From Escallonia rubra (lineage: Eukaryota; Streptophyta; Magnoliopsida; Escalloniales; Escalloniaceae), in assembly GCA_033065855.1 (NCBI GenBank), contig JAVXUO010002328.1, positions 412,501 to 476,500 of the forward strand: 64,000 nucleotides of DNA, written 5' to 3'. The notes under the pieces are model-generated. The model was given only the letters and a program-made list of their open reading frames with translations. It searched no databases and had not been told where the DNA came from. The position numbers were made by a program, and so were the translations under genes. How positions within the stretch are numbered: position 1 is the stretch's first letter; the number at the start of each line of letters is the position of its first letter. Shown here piece by piece: positions 47,422 to 60,712 of the stretch.

Positions 47422-50400
47422 ATGGCGTTCTTCCGATTGTGTTTGTTGATTTTAGCTGCGCTCGCATTGCGCGCTGAATCGAAGTATGTGTTTTACAATA
47501 CTTCGGGGAGTGTTGTTCACGGGAAGCTCAATGTTCACTTGGTGCCTCACACGCACGACGACGTCGGATGGAAGAAGACGATTGATATGTACTACGTCGG
47601 TTCCAACAACACCATTCAGGTCTCTCATTTTCTCCCTCTATGTAGGGTGGCGTAAGGCGGGGTAACTCCGTAAGTAATTCTAAGATAGGGAGTTCCTAAC
47701 GCGCTAACAATAGCGGCTCGCCACCTTTTGACATGTGCTACTTCGGTTGCACTGTTTCTTGCTTAGATGGCGAGCTTTATTGGTTATTACTACTGATGTC
47801 GCGTCGTGTAGGAGACCGCGAATGTAAGAATTACTGTAACCCTATGCCACTTTGTTGCTATGTGCACGCCTTTTTAAAAAGTTACTTAAAAAATAGATGA
47901 TCGCACCTCAATTTTCACCGCTTACATTCTATTTTCATTGCAATGCAATTTTGATGGCATTCTATAATGTCCTTAAGTGACACTCTCTTGGTCTCTAGTG
48001 ATGGAAATGAAGTGCAAGTTTTGAAAGTGGGGTGCGGTTGGCAATCATTAAAGTTTACTGCTAAAGAGAATTTTTTGTCCCCATTTATGGCTTTAGCGAC
48101 TAAAAGGAGAAATTAATTTTGGAAGGAATGCGGATTAACAACAGAAATTGTGGATATAGTCTCGCTCCCCCCCTGGATATGTGTTATTTGGTTTGTAGAT
48201 TCTTGATGTGTATGGTTGTTATGCAGGGAGCATGTGTTCAAAATACATTGGATTCGTTAATTCCAGCCTTGCTGGCTGATAAAAATCGAAAATTTATTTA
48301 CGTCGAACAGGTAATGGTTTAAGTACTCTTTACATCATCCATAATCACATATAAGGAAGGAACAATAACATATTTGCTTTTACTCGAATGTGTTCAGGCA
48401 TTTTTCCAGCTCTGGTGGAGGGACCAGAGTGAGGCAGTAAAGAACACGGTGAAACAGCTTGTCAGCTCGGGTCAACTAGAGTTTGTGTATTACATCTAAT
48501 GAACCTTTAGTGCTTTTGTTGTTAGTTCATAAGAATTGGAGTAAGATTGGGTTTAAAAAACTAAATAGTAATCATTTTTTATAATCTAGTAAGCGAAAAT
48601 TGGAAGATGAGATGAATGGACTTTTGCATTATACTGTATGGTTATGTAATCCTTACTTTTCTGGTGAAGTAATGGGGGCATGTCGATGCATGATGAGGCG
48701 GCCTCTCATTACATCGATATGATAGATCAAACAACACTTGGCCATCGATTTATAAAAGAGGAGTTTAATATAACTCCAAGAGTCGGTTGGCAGATAGATC
48801 CCTTTGGACATTCCGCGGTGCAGGCTTACTTGTTGGGGGCAGAGGTATGACCTCTTTATATTTTGGTCACAGCAATTGATGAATTTAACTATGGTATAAA
48901 CTTATCAGTATGCCAATTTATTTTTTTAATCAACAAAATCAGCCAAATTTAGCTGCATATCTGCAAGCCAATTGAAGTTGACCCCCCTTTGATGATCTAG
49001 GTTGGATTTGACTCTCTTTTCTTCGCTCGAATTGACTACCAAGATAGAGCTAAGCGTACAAATGAGAGAGGCCTTGAGGTTATCTGGCAGGCTTCTAAAA
49101 GTCTTGGTTCATCAGCTAGAGTGAGTCTTCAAGTGTACTGTTTCATGCAACAGTACATGTGTTATCGTTTTTTCAAATTTTGTGTTATTGCCCTATTTTT
49201 TGCTTAGAATGATTCTCTCATTAGGCGTTTACTCTGTGCAGATTTTTGCTGGTGCATTCCCTGAGGGTTATAACCCTCCTATGGGTTTCAACTTTGAGGT
49301 TAATGACGACTTGTACCTCATTGTTCAGGTGGGACCCTTGAGAATATAACTTTGTTTGGGTTTTAAAAATTTACCTCCAGGGCATAAATCTGCTTTAGTT
49401 AATGTTGATTGAAAACCTCAACATTTACTGCTTGACTCAATGAATTACAAATCATTTTGAAATGAAGGATGACATCAATTTGCGTGACTACAATCTTGAA
49501 GAGCGAGTCAGTGATTTTGTAGCTCAAGCTTTATCACAGGTAAGCTGGGTGTTCTACTGTTCTTGTTTTACGTACATATTCACTTTGAAACTGAACGCTT
49601 GCTGTTGAATATTCCTGGCTTCTCTAACTTAAATAGGAGCAAGAAGTGGTTGTTAGGTTTTTTTTATTTTTTATTTATTGTTCATAATTGTTAAGGGAAC
49701 TCAGTGTACTCCTCTGTCGAAAGGAATATTAGCTTCTCGATTACTACGCTAGTTCCTTGTAAAATAGCTTTCCTGCTTAATCCTGCATGTAACCAACCAT
49801 TTTAAGGGTTTTTGTGCACGATGTGCACTGTCAGGCCATTCTTTGAGAGCTTTAGCTATTAAAGCAACTAGTAGATTAGGATGCTATCAGAATTCTCTTT
49901 GACATGGTCCTCGTTCAAGTCTTCCCATTTCCCTTTTGATTTTCGCTCACTTTATGTTAGTTCACTTGGCACTTTCTGTTTTGCACCACACCCGGCTATG
50001 TGTAGCTTGATGTCGTAAAGGTGATTCCAACCTGCTCAAAGTACCTGGAGCCAAGTACAATTAACCGGTATACGAGATCATGGTTGTTTAGTAGGATTGG
50101 AACACATGATGTTGGAAATGGCTAACTCGTATGAGATGTAACATCCATCTGTCAAGTTTATACCAAATTTATCTGCAAGAACAAAGTTTTTATCTGTCAA
50201 GGCTTGCCTGAAATTTTGTAAATGTTTTCTCTTTCAGGCGAACATTACTCGCACAAATCATATTATGTGGACCATGGGACAGGATTTCGGGTATCAATAT
50301 GCTCAGACATGGTTCCGGAATATGGACAAGCTAATTCACTATGTTAATCAAGTTAGTTATCTTCAGAATCCTTCTGATGACTTGATACTATTCAACTCAA

Positions 50401-53400
50401 CCCACCAAGTCTTTGTCCGAACCAGGTGGTGCTAGGCTATATGAATCCCTTTCTTCAGCTTCGGTCCATCCTAACGGATGTGCTTTGATAAGTTCCTAAT
50501 AGTCAAGTCCTTTTAACTACTTCACTGCAGGTTGTCTACCTCTACCTCGTTTTACCCTCTCAGCTTGACTCAAATTCTTTTTTGTCTCTGGGGCATATAA
50601 AGGCCTGCATTTAATTTGACCAAAAAAGTAGTGCTCCTTATCTTTCCCTTAATTGTTGACACTCCCACAGTTTATTTGTTATCCTACCTTGCCTGTGTGG
50701 CCTCTAATCCTCCTAAGCATCCGTGTTTATGTTATATCCTACCTTCCATGTGTGGCCTCTAATCTCCTAAGCATCCGTGTTTATGTTATATCCATCTCGC
50801 GTATAGGTTTCTTCTTAGTTGCCCAGGATTTCGAATCATATAGCATCTCTGGCCTAACCAGCATCCTATATACTCTCCCCTTCAACTTGAGGGGAATGTT
50901 GGCAATTGCACAACACTGCAGAGGCACACCTCTACTTCAACTTCAACTAACCTGCTCTTACCCTATATGAGCCACATCCTCGTAATCTGGATCACTTGAC
51001 AACGTATTCCTTAATTTATCGTCACTCTTCTTGTATTCGACTCTTCATACCCTTTCTTTTTAATTGTCTTGGTATAACAAATATATAATATGCTGAGATG
51101 CATTTGCACGGATGCATACCATATGTGGCTACTTTTCTTAATCTGACCTTCTGGTCATCAATGTAGGATGGTCGTGTAAATGCCTTATATTCAACCCCGT
51201 CTTTCTATACTGATGCAAAATTTGCGGCAAAAGAGTCCTGGCCACTCAAAACGAATGACTTCTTCCCGTAGGTTCACAAACTTGCGAACTTTTATATTTG
51301 ATTTATGCAGTTTCTCGCTTGCTTCTGCATGTAAGGGTTGATTCATGTAAGTATCAGATATGCAGACAATGCAGATGCTTACTGGACAGGATATTTTACA
51401 AGTAGGCCCGCACTCAAACGATATGTGAGACTGTTGAGCGGCTATTATTTGGTAGGTCATGCAAGTATGTGATTGATTTGACAAATCTTCTTGTTATTTG
51501 CCTTCTTTTGTTTGCAAAGTTTTGCTTATGTGGTATTTTGATGCCAAAACATCTAGGCAGCAAGGCAGTTGGAATTCTTTAGGGGAAGGGGTATAGCAGG
51601 ACCCTCAACAGACACTTTGGCTGACGCTTTAGCAGTTGCTCAGCATCATGATGCAGTTAGTGGCACGGAACAGCAGCATGTTGCTGATGATTATGTGGAA
51701 AGGTTATCAACAGGCTACAAGGAGGTTAGTGCTAGCACCCAAAATCTACCTATATGTCGCTTCCTTTTTGAGAAATATGATCAGCATTCTTTTGGAATTT
51801 CTTGCAGGCTGAAGAGATAGTTGCAGCATCACTAGCTTGTATGCTAGAGTCAAAATCAATATCTGGATGTGGAAGCCCAATGATTAAAATTCAACAGGCA
51901 AATAAGAACCAAAAGATGGGACTTTATCCTACAGTAGCTGGCTGTTTTGCCTTTTCACTAACTCTAGTCTCATTAACCACATTTCAGTTGATTATAGAAA
52001 CCTACATCTATCTGATTTCAAGTTTGAGTCGTATGGAATTAAGTCTTGATAGTAATTCTAGTTCATAATACGTATGAATATTTGAAGTAAGTTCGTATCA
52101 CTTTTATCTACCTAGTTCTTACCAGTTGCTGTCCACATGACAAGCATTGTAAGTTCTCAAATAGAAGTGCATTAAGTTTCCTTTCTCACTGCGACCACCC
52201 TTGTATTATGGAAAGACGTCCAAGTGTGAAAGCTCATTCACTTCTAATTTGTTAATTGTTCATTCATTCCTCCTTTTTCCTGTTTCAATTACACTGAGCA
52301 AGTCACACTGTTCGGGCCAGGGATTATTCTTTCTTGTTTTTGGAACGAATTAAATTGAGGAGAATATTTTATACATTAAACTAAATAGTATATTTTCTTG
52401 TTTTCCAGTGTCCGCTTCTGAACATAAGTTATTGTCCTCCAACAGAAGTTGATCTATCTCTTGGGAAAAAATTGGTGAGGGAAGCATCATTACAATCTCT
52501 CTCTTGAAATTAGATTAGATTAGAAATATAGTAAAACACATCTGAATGTTGAAAATAGCAGAGGTTTATTTCAGCATTCTGTTGTAGGGTCGTGTACTTG
52601 TTCCAGATTATCTATGATGTGTTCTGCTCTGTAGGTGGTGGTTGTCTACAATTCTCTCGGGTGGAAAAGAGTGGATGTTATAAAAATTCCTGTGAGTATT
52701 TTCATTTGGTTCAGTGTGACTAATGTAACAAAAGAACTGTGTTATAGCCAAAAAAAGTCCTTAAAAGAAACTTAATCATGCTTTTGTTGCCTTTGATGCT
52801 TCCATTATCCTCACTGTTGCTTCCTTTGTAAGTGATTAACAAGAAGCTATTCTGTTGATTTCAAATTCATTCTGTGCATGCTAATGTGCAACATTCAGTA
52901 TATTCATCTTCCAATATATCTGTAGACAACAGCCATTAATGATCAAATGTAATCAAGTACGTTGGCCCAATTCATAAAAATATTTACTTGTGAACTTCTT
53001 CCCCAGATTCTTAGTCGTAAGTTTGCAACAGGTAATCAATGAGAATGTCACTGTTCGGGATTCTAGTGGAAAAGAAATTAAATCACAGCTTCTTCCTGTA
53101 ATTAATGCCTCTATTGCAATAAGAAACTACTACGCCGTTGCATATGAGGGTAAAGCCTCACAGTCACATGTGACACCCAAGTATTGGCTTGCATTCACAG
53201 CATCCGTTCCGCCTCTGGGGTTTAGCACTTACGCTGTCTCATGGACTAAAAGGGCAGGTTAAGCTTCTAACTAATATACACATGCAAAGTGTTGATCATT
53301 GATTCCATTCTCCGATTGGTTAATTGACATTCGCAATCTGTTCTGCTCCTATTATGGATACAGCTGCTACTTTAGTGACGCCGACGTCATACAAGTTTGG

Positions 53401-56400
53401 AAGTAAGAATCATTCTATCGAAATTGGTTCAGGAAATTTGAAGCTTGTCTATTCTGGGAATGAAGGAAAACTTGCTCAGTATATTAATAGCAAAAGCTCG
53501 GTATGTTACTTGGATGCCATCTTACCTTGGTTTTCTTTACATCAGATCCTCCATATCTATACAAGGGCAGAACCCAAGCTGGGCTAGCCCTGCTCCCCAT
53601 ACCTTCGCATCCCCACCATGGCTAGGGGGGGTAGGATAAGGGTGGGGTTAGGGGGTTGGGTTAGAAGACATGCTCAGAAGGAGAGAGAAAATGGAGATGA
53701 ATCCATATTGAACACCATTTCTTTTAGATTATGCTCTACTGCATTTTTATTTGCATCTTACCTGTTCTTAGTTCAAATCTCAGATCAAGGCCTCTGTAGA
53801 GCAATCATACAGCTACTACGCTGGACACGACGGAAGTGAAAATTCTGAAACCGGTGGAACTTTTCAAGTATCCAAACCTTGATCTTTGTTAAAGTTTTCA
53901 TTTTTCATAGCCTTTGTAAACCTGAATGCCTCTGGGATATATAGCACTTCCTATTTTCTCTGAACCTGTATAACCTTTGGTACTAAATATTAACTGGATG
54001 TATTCTACTCTTTGAAGGCCTCTGGAGCATATATTTTCCGTCCAAATGGTACATATCCTATTTATCCCACACGGAAAGTAAGTATGGCCGTCCATGCCAT
54101 TATTAGAACACAAAAACTCTACTTCATTGCCAATATCACCAAACGTCTATTTATGGAAATTACAGACTCCTCTAACAGTTTTACGGGGGCCTCTCTATGA
54201 TGAAGTTCATCACAGGATTAATTCATGGATATATCAGGTGATGAGTTATGACCTTCTTGGATAACTGCTGAAATCTCTTATTTACTTCCTCTGTTAGTAC
54301 CTTTCCAATTTTTCAGCATTAATCATGGAATAGAAAGGAAGTGAGTGCAAATCAGCGATATTTTGGCCGAGCATCCGGTTTCAATTATGACACTCTAGGA
54401 AATAATTGAGCATGTATCATCATGGGTCTTTTAGTTGTGTTGTAATGAAAAATTGGTGAGAGGAGTTAGCGTGATAAGATGTCATGACTTTTGTTCTTCA
54501 ACTGAGTTGTTAAAAAAAATGCAGAATAGTTAGGGTGCGCGTAGCATTGCTCGAGGCTGCAAGTAGTAGAAGAAAGAAAGAAAGTGATATTAATGTAGAA
54601 TCACTATCTTTCTCTTTATTTCTCCTGGTTTATTGATGTCATTTCGTAGCAATGCTACTTGGAATATAAGAATGTGCTCACACAAAAGTGCAAACAGATT
54701 TGAAGATATGTTTGTTGTGAATTTGAAAATCATTTTTCTATTAAATTCAGTTTTATAACATTGCAAACATGGGCAGATCACAAGAGTATACAAAGAAAAG
54801 GAGCATGCTGAAGTTGAATTTACTGTAAGGCGATCTTTTTCTCTTGCTTATATACTCTGTCAGAGTTTTTTCTTAAGCAGTATTCTAATTGTCAGGTCGG
54901 TCCCATACCTATCGACGATGGTGTTGGGAAAGAGATTATAACTCAGATTAAAACAACCATGAAAAGCAATAGAACATTTTACACAGATTCCAATGGACGC
55001 GATTTTCTTGAACGGGTATGTGGTGAACTACATTAATTCGTTGGTACCTATAAATGAGTGGCTTCTTATTGCTTAGTGGACTCTGTCAACAATTTGGTAC
55101 GATGGCATTCGTACATCACCTGCATGCTTCTAGCAACATGTAACCTTAGCAAATTGTTTTTACTATATTTGGTTATTAACATGTCACAGATTCGAGATTA
55201 TCGAGCTGACTGGGACCTTGAAGTGAACCAACCTGTTGCAGGAAATTATTATCCTGTATGTTTGTAGTCTCTCTTTTTTTCTCTTGTTACAATTATTTCC
55301 AACCATTTCAATTTTGCATGGTACTATGCAGTTTAGTCATTTTCACAACGTAGAATTGATGGAGTTGAAAAAAGAGAAAAGCTCCATGGTGTCACTGTTT
55401 CACCTCATCATGTAATGTTTATATTGCTTGTCCTTTATACACCTAAATCATCTTAAAAGGTTCTGATAAATTAGAAAAAAATAATGAAACAATTTAGACA
55501 GGTTTCTCCATTGGTAAATGAAATTATTTTCCGTTAGGAGTACTTAAATAATCTGTATAGCATTGTACAAAGCAGGTGATAACCGGAAAACATTTTATAC
55601 AGTTTTATACAGGTTTATCTGTTCATGATGCAAGTTGATTAGTTTCTCTGAGCACATGGAAAATTCTAATCTGGCTTTGCTTTCAGGTTAACCTTGGAAT
55701 TTACATGAAAGATAACAGCACTGAGCTATCAATCTTGGTAGATAGATCCGTCGGTGGGTCCAGCATTGCCGATGGCCAATTGGAGCTAATGTTACATAGG
55801 TTTGTTCTCCCATTTCTTTAGTGTGTTTTCTTCACGAATTTTTCCTAGTTTGTATAATAATAAAAAAATGGAGGCCTTAACAATCAATATAACCTATCTC
55901 ATTCTCTCAAAATTGATAACCTGGACAATTGTTTATGCAGGAGATTGCTTCAAGATGATAATAAAGGTGTTAACGAGGCACTTAATGAAAAAGTTTGTGT
56001 TCTTGATGAATGCTCTGGGCTAACTGTAAGCATATTGTTCTTCTACTGATTAATCACAAAATGTTGATTGCCGCTTTAATTTTTCGAGGCGTCATTAAGA
56101 AAAGTGCGAAGTTCAAATTTTCAATCCATACCAGCAACTGTAGACAAATATATTGAGTCAATCCGTACAAGCAACTGTTAACAAATACAGAAGCACAAAA
56201 TATTGTGTCAATGTCTTGGAAGACAACCATGAGGTTGCGAGTTTGTATGTGGGACTTTGAGATCTAGTCTATATCTAGCGTAGTCCATTCCAGCAGGGTA
56301 TGACGGGGGCCATACCCTACCATCGAGTTAAAGATCTTAATGACATCTTAATTTCCACATCAAAATACTTCCTAGAGACCTTCTTTTTCTTCTTATTGAC

Positions 56401-58318
56401 TCTTTCTGTATTTGCTAACTTCAGTCTTCAAGCAATCTAGTTCGTGCAAATTCAACAAACCACTTCATCAGTTCTATTTTGCACTTCTTTAGGTGATGAG
56501 GAACTGAGAGGGCAGTGGGGGGGTGCTGCAGTGATACATCAATATGTTTAGCATCTTATGGTGGTTAATCACCTTGCACGTGAAATGTTTGCATCCATTT
56601 GTTGCTTAGGGAATGTGTTTTCATGCCTCACTATTTTTGTATTCGGTCACTTCTTTAGGACACATGTCAGATGCATGTGATTTTGTTCTTCATGAGATCC
56701 ATGTCTCATTTGATTAATCGCATATTACAGATCCAAGGAAAGTACTATGTGAGGATCGACCCCCTTGGAGAAGGAGCTAAGTGGCGTCGGTCTTTTGGCC
56801 AGGAAATATATTCTCCATTTCTTTTAGCTTTTACTGAGCAGGTGATTGAAGGCTTGAATGATCTTGTTGCCGATGTTGTGAATCTGTGGACTCTAACATG
56901 ATTGTTCATGGTTATTGCAGGATGGAGATAAACAGATTAATTTTCAGGGACCAAGCTTTTCAGGGATGGAACCTTCCTACAAGCTTCCTGATAATATTGC
57001 GTTGATAACGATCCAAGTATGCATATCGAGTAATTACCATATTGCTTAAGCACCCAAAGAAGGACTTTACATCTAACGGGATGCTTTCCTACTTAAATCT
57101 GTCTTTGAGTACTGCAGGAGCTTAAAGATGGGAAAGTTCTCCTTCGATTGGCACACTTGTATGAGGTTTGTCTTTCGCTCATCAGATCACTTGAAAAACA
57201 TAGTTCCTACTTTGGTTTTACCTAGTATAGTTTTCAAGTGAAGTCCACTTCCCATTTAAGCCCACTTGTGCCCATATATGTCATACACCTTTGGAGATAT
57301 TCTTGGTAGCGTCGTTATTCCTGCCAGACCATTGCATTCTAATTTCCAACTGGGGCTAAACTTGCTTTTCCTCATGAGACTTCTTTTCACTTTGTTGTAG
57401 CATTTCTTAATTTATGGTGCTAGTCTTCGGTAGCACATTTTAGCAGCGGTGGTGTTCCTGTAGGGTTTTCCATAAGCTTATAGGTTATTCTGGTAATTGT
57501 TTGTAATTTCGGTTTACACTAAGCTTTTGGCCACACATCTAGTAGACTTGGTTTCGTTACAGTTCTACTTTGTTAACAAGGAAGATTTACTTTGGATCTA
57601 AAGTTTACAATGTTTATCATATACCAATTCCAAAGTTTGATTAGCTGTAGAATATTACAGTAGAAGAGAACATTTATGCTGGACTAGCTAGCATTTTTCC
57701 CTGTCTTAAAACTCATGATCATAACAAATTTACACGAGCAATTTACATGGCTGCTAGTACATTAAATCATAGGTAGAAGACGGAGCAGTAAAGTTCAATT
57801 GTTTATAAGGCATCAAAATCGGGTTCATTCGTGAAAAGATGGTTTATAAACTTTATGAATGAGGCTGACTTGTCACATTCACAAGAACCATGGTATTAAA
57901 AAGCAGTAATCTATTTGCATCTGATTCTAGATTGCAGAGGACAAGGATCTCTCGAGTATGGCGAGCGTAGAGCTCAAGAAATTGTTCCACAAAAGAAAGG
58001 TAGCAACGACCTGCAGAGTCGGTATCTACTGATTATCAAACGGAAACTGCAAGGCTGTATTTACATGCTTTCTTTACCACAATTACTTGGTCATTCTTGT
58101 ATGTGGCCTTGTAGATAAACAAAGTCACCGAGATGAGCCTATCAGCAAATCAAGAAAGAGAACATATGGAGAAGAAAAGATTAGTGTGGGAAGTAGAAGG
58201 CTCCAATGATGAAGAACCCAACAGGTTGAGAGGTGGCCCTGTGGACTCTATAAAGCTGGTGGTGGAACTTGCCCCGATGGAAATACGCACCTTCATTGTT
58301 GACTTGAGGTACAAATGA
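47422..58318 (+). CDS. Class II (GH38) alpha-mannosidase, tandem copy B
   Basis: Paralog of copy A with the same 29-exon structure: 47422-47619, 48227-48310, 48398-48486, 48670-48844, 49001-49120, 49242-49328, 49468-49539, 50238-50351, 51167-51267, 51358-51451, 51557-51724, 51808-51897, 52409-52474, 52635-52691, 53032-53257, 53364-53500, 53784-53867, 54018-54077, 54166-54237, 54777-54824, 54896-55015, 55190-55255, 55687-55799, 55941-56025, 56731-56841, 56921-57016, 57118-57165, 57931-57999, 58115-58318. They join in frame to 1017 residues. Signal peptide about 1-20. Predicted zinc ligands H45, D47, D167 (also nucleophile) and H409. The start is the first ATG; the frame is open upstream but without ATG. 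It differs from A by small indels at exon ends and by Ser for Cys in the GGM-C-MHDEA motif. Intron 12 needs a GC donor; intron 2 has a normal GT. Confidence 0.94.
50681..50795. repeat. 57-bp tandem repeat in mannosidase B intron 8
   Basis: Two copies of a unit containing 'ctacctt', 'tgtgtggcctctaatc' and 'ctcctaagcatccgtgttta' followed by 'tgttatatcc' lie end to end. It sits in the intron between exons ending at 50351 and starting at 51167. The source of the sequence is unknown. Confidence 0.8.
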
Positions 58319-59160
58319 TCACCCTCTTCAAGATGCGAAACACTTCCTTAGTTCTTACACAATCTCAGATAACATTTGCTAATCTGGTGATATCGCTGTA
58401 CATCGTATAGGTAACGTGCTTGCTTCAGTGGATTAGTAGGCTGTTTAACCCCCGGTTCGTACCATCAGAAGACTGGTAATCTGGTAGCAGTGCCTAAATT
58501 AGCTCGGATTACTCATGAATTGTAGCTTATAAGCGGTTTGAATTCTGCACATTTCCCCCTGGATGTTCCTCAGAAATATTTTCTGCGTCGCTTCCTTATC
58601 AGTTTACTGTTCAAGGTTTTGAATAAATGAAGTTTGCTTCCAAAGTGTTTGCACCATTGCTGGAGCTCAAGCAGCCACCTTTCTTCATTGAACTTATTTG
58701 TTATCTTGCAGTCAGCTCACCTGGTCCCGATCGCTGCAAGTGATTAGTCTAATTTATATATGAACTCTACTTTTTTGTCACTTGCTTTCCTTCCAAAAGC
58801 GTCCCAAAAAGTATGATAGTGTGCCATTGATGACCTTAAGTGGTGTAGACCGCAAGTAATAAAACATAGAGTGCGTTCATCGATTCTCATAAAATTAAGT
58901 CGAAGTCGCCTTTTACACGGTCAAATAAGGATGATGTTTCCATGGTTTCTCACGTAAACACAAGGCATCTCCGGATTAAGTATTATACAATGGTTGATGT
59001 TGAAGCTCAAGCGATGAATTATTATCCTTTTAGTAAAATTGGAGCCTACTATGTGATATAATGCGGTGGGAGATTTAGAGTTGAACAACAAGGTATATCG
59101 TTTTCATTCAGCGATTGATGAATAAACTCCAAAATTAAACACGTTCCCTTTAATACATCA
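58319..59160. other. 3' flank of mannosidase B
   Basis: Contains the 3' UTR of copy B and unassigned AT-rich DNA. No gene was recognised. Confidence 0.45.
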
Positions 59161-60706
59161 CGAGCTATTGTGGCACACGCGATGCATGCGCAAAGACGAA
59201 GTTAGTATTATAATGTTTTTAGAGTATCAAGTTTAACCTTTAGAATATAATTTGCCTATATTTTTAATGAATTTTAAATTATGAAGAGCAAAAATTAATT
59301 TATTAAACTAAAATTAGTTAAAAAATCGAGTATGATATAAAATTATTTAGGGCAAATTACACTTATATCTTTGAGGTTAGGGTGTAATTACAGTCAAGGA
59401 CACTGAATTTCAAAATGTAACATTTGTGACCAAAAAACCCTAATTTTGTAACACTTGTGTCCATCCGTTAGGGTTCCGTCCAAAAAGTGTATTTTTTCTA
59501 TGATGTAATCATTATGTATTTTCAAAATGGCAATACTACCCTTTATTGCAGTTAATGGGTTAAATTACAGGTAAGGACAAATAGTTTTGATAAATTACAC
59601 TTATGTCCAATATAATTGTTTAAATGTTCAAATTAGGATTAAGGTTTTTTAGGCAATTACACTTATATCCAATATAATGGTTTAAATGTTCAAATTAGGA
59701 TTAAGGTTTTTAGAATAATTATTTTGTCTTCCCCGGCTAACTCGCCGGTAGCCCTCTCCCTTCGCCCCACGTCTGCAGCCCTTTCCCCTCGCCCCACGTC
59801 GGCAGCCCCCTCCCCTCGCCCCACACTGGCAGTCCCTTCCCTATTACACGTTATGGCAGCCTTACTACCGGCAGCACACGCGGTCGCCGGCGACTAACTC
59901 CGTTCCCCACGCCTTCACCAAAATGCCCATTCATCGTGCCTGTGCGAGCATCGCGCCGATGCGACAGTGCCGCTACCACTGCCACCGTTTGGTCAGTAGC
60001 CCGTCGCTGGCCAGCAACTCTGGTTAGCAGCCCCATCACCGGCGATCAACTCTGGCGCTCCTTCATCGAGTGCCATCACCAACGCCTCCGCGCCACAACC
60101 ATCTCGCAGCTGCCACCACCGCCCGGGATTTATCACCGGCGCCATCTCGAGGGAAGGCAACGCCGGCGACGGGAAAGGGGAAGGGGGAAGGTGGCGGCGA
60201 CGGGGAAGGGTGCGGCGACATGGAGGCACATGTGAAGGGGTGTTGTCGACGGTGTTGAGAAAGAAATGGCCAAATGGGTTTTGGAGGGGGGGGGGGGGAG
60301 TAATGACATTAATGACATTAAAAATAAGAAGATGAAATAATGGAATTGAAAAATAAATAAGGTTCCAACTCAGGGGTAATAAAGTCTTTTCATTAAAACC
60401 GTTAGGGTTTTTAAGATTCCGTTTGGTCAATGGACATAAGTGTAATTTGTCCAAACTATTGTCCTTGGCTGTAATTACCCCTAAACCTCAGGGATATAGG
60501 TGTAATTTGCCCAATTGTTTTAAAATGTGAAAATCAAACATAGCCTTAAATTGGTTATTTATTAGTTATTACCTAAGTTTTTGTTTTTTTTTGTAATTTA
60601 TCAACAATTCTCTTGTTATGCTAATCATTATCATACTAAGTTGGTAATTAGGTAATACAAAAAGGTATTACACCAAATCATGTTTTCTCTTAATAAGTAG
60701 TATAGA
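59161..60706 (-). mobile_element. Possible decayed Helitron carrying a nested TIR element
   Basis: On the minus strand a Helitron-like 5' end TCTATACTACTTATTAAG starts at 60706, preceded by host A. At 59161 the minus strand ends with an imperfect hairpin (around 59178-59190) followed by CACAATAGCTCG and host T. A canonical 3' end would be CTAG, so this terminus has one substitution. If real, the element was about 380 bp before the 1.16-kb TIR element at 59350-60512 inserted. It encodes no protein. The assignment rests on short termini only. Confidence 0.3.
59350..60512. mobile_element. Non-autonomous Mutator-like TIR element with GC-rich core
   Basis: The termini are GGGCAAATTACACTTATATC at 59350 and, on the minus strand from 60512, GGGCAAATTACACCTATATC; the repeat continues for about 100 bp with gaps (GAGGTT-AGGG-TAATTACAG, CCGTTAGGGTT). 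Flanks AATTATTTA and AATTGTTTT are an imperfect 9-bp target duplication. Inside are a 67-bp direct repeat (about 59600-59735) and a GC-rich core (59740-60260) with four C-rich repeats containing CGCCCCAC (59758-59825). Proline/arginine-rich ORFs in the core, up to 153 codons, run into the TIRs and look spurious. A second copy lies at 2868-3503. Confidence 0.75.
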
Positions 60707-60712
60707 TAAATA

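Noticed and set aside
59993-60454. Minus-strand ORF of 153 codons
   Set aside because: It begins inside the terminal inverted repeat of a TIR element and runs through its GC-rich core. Composition and position explain it better than a gene.
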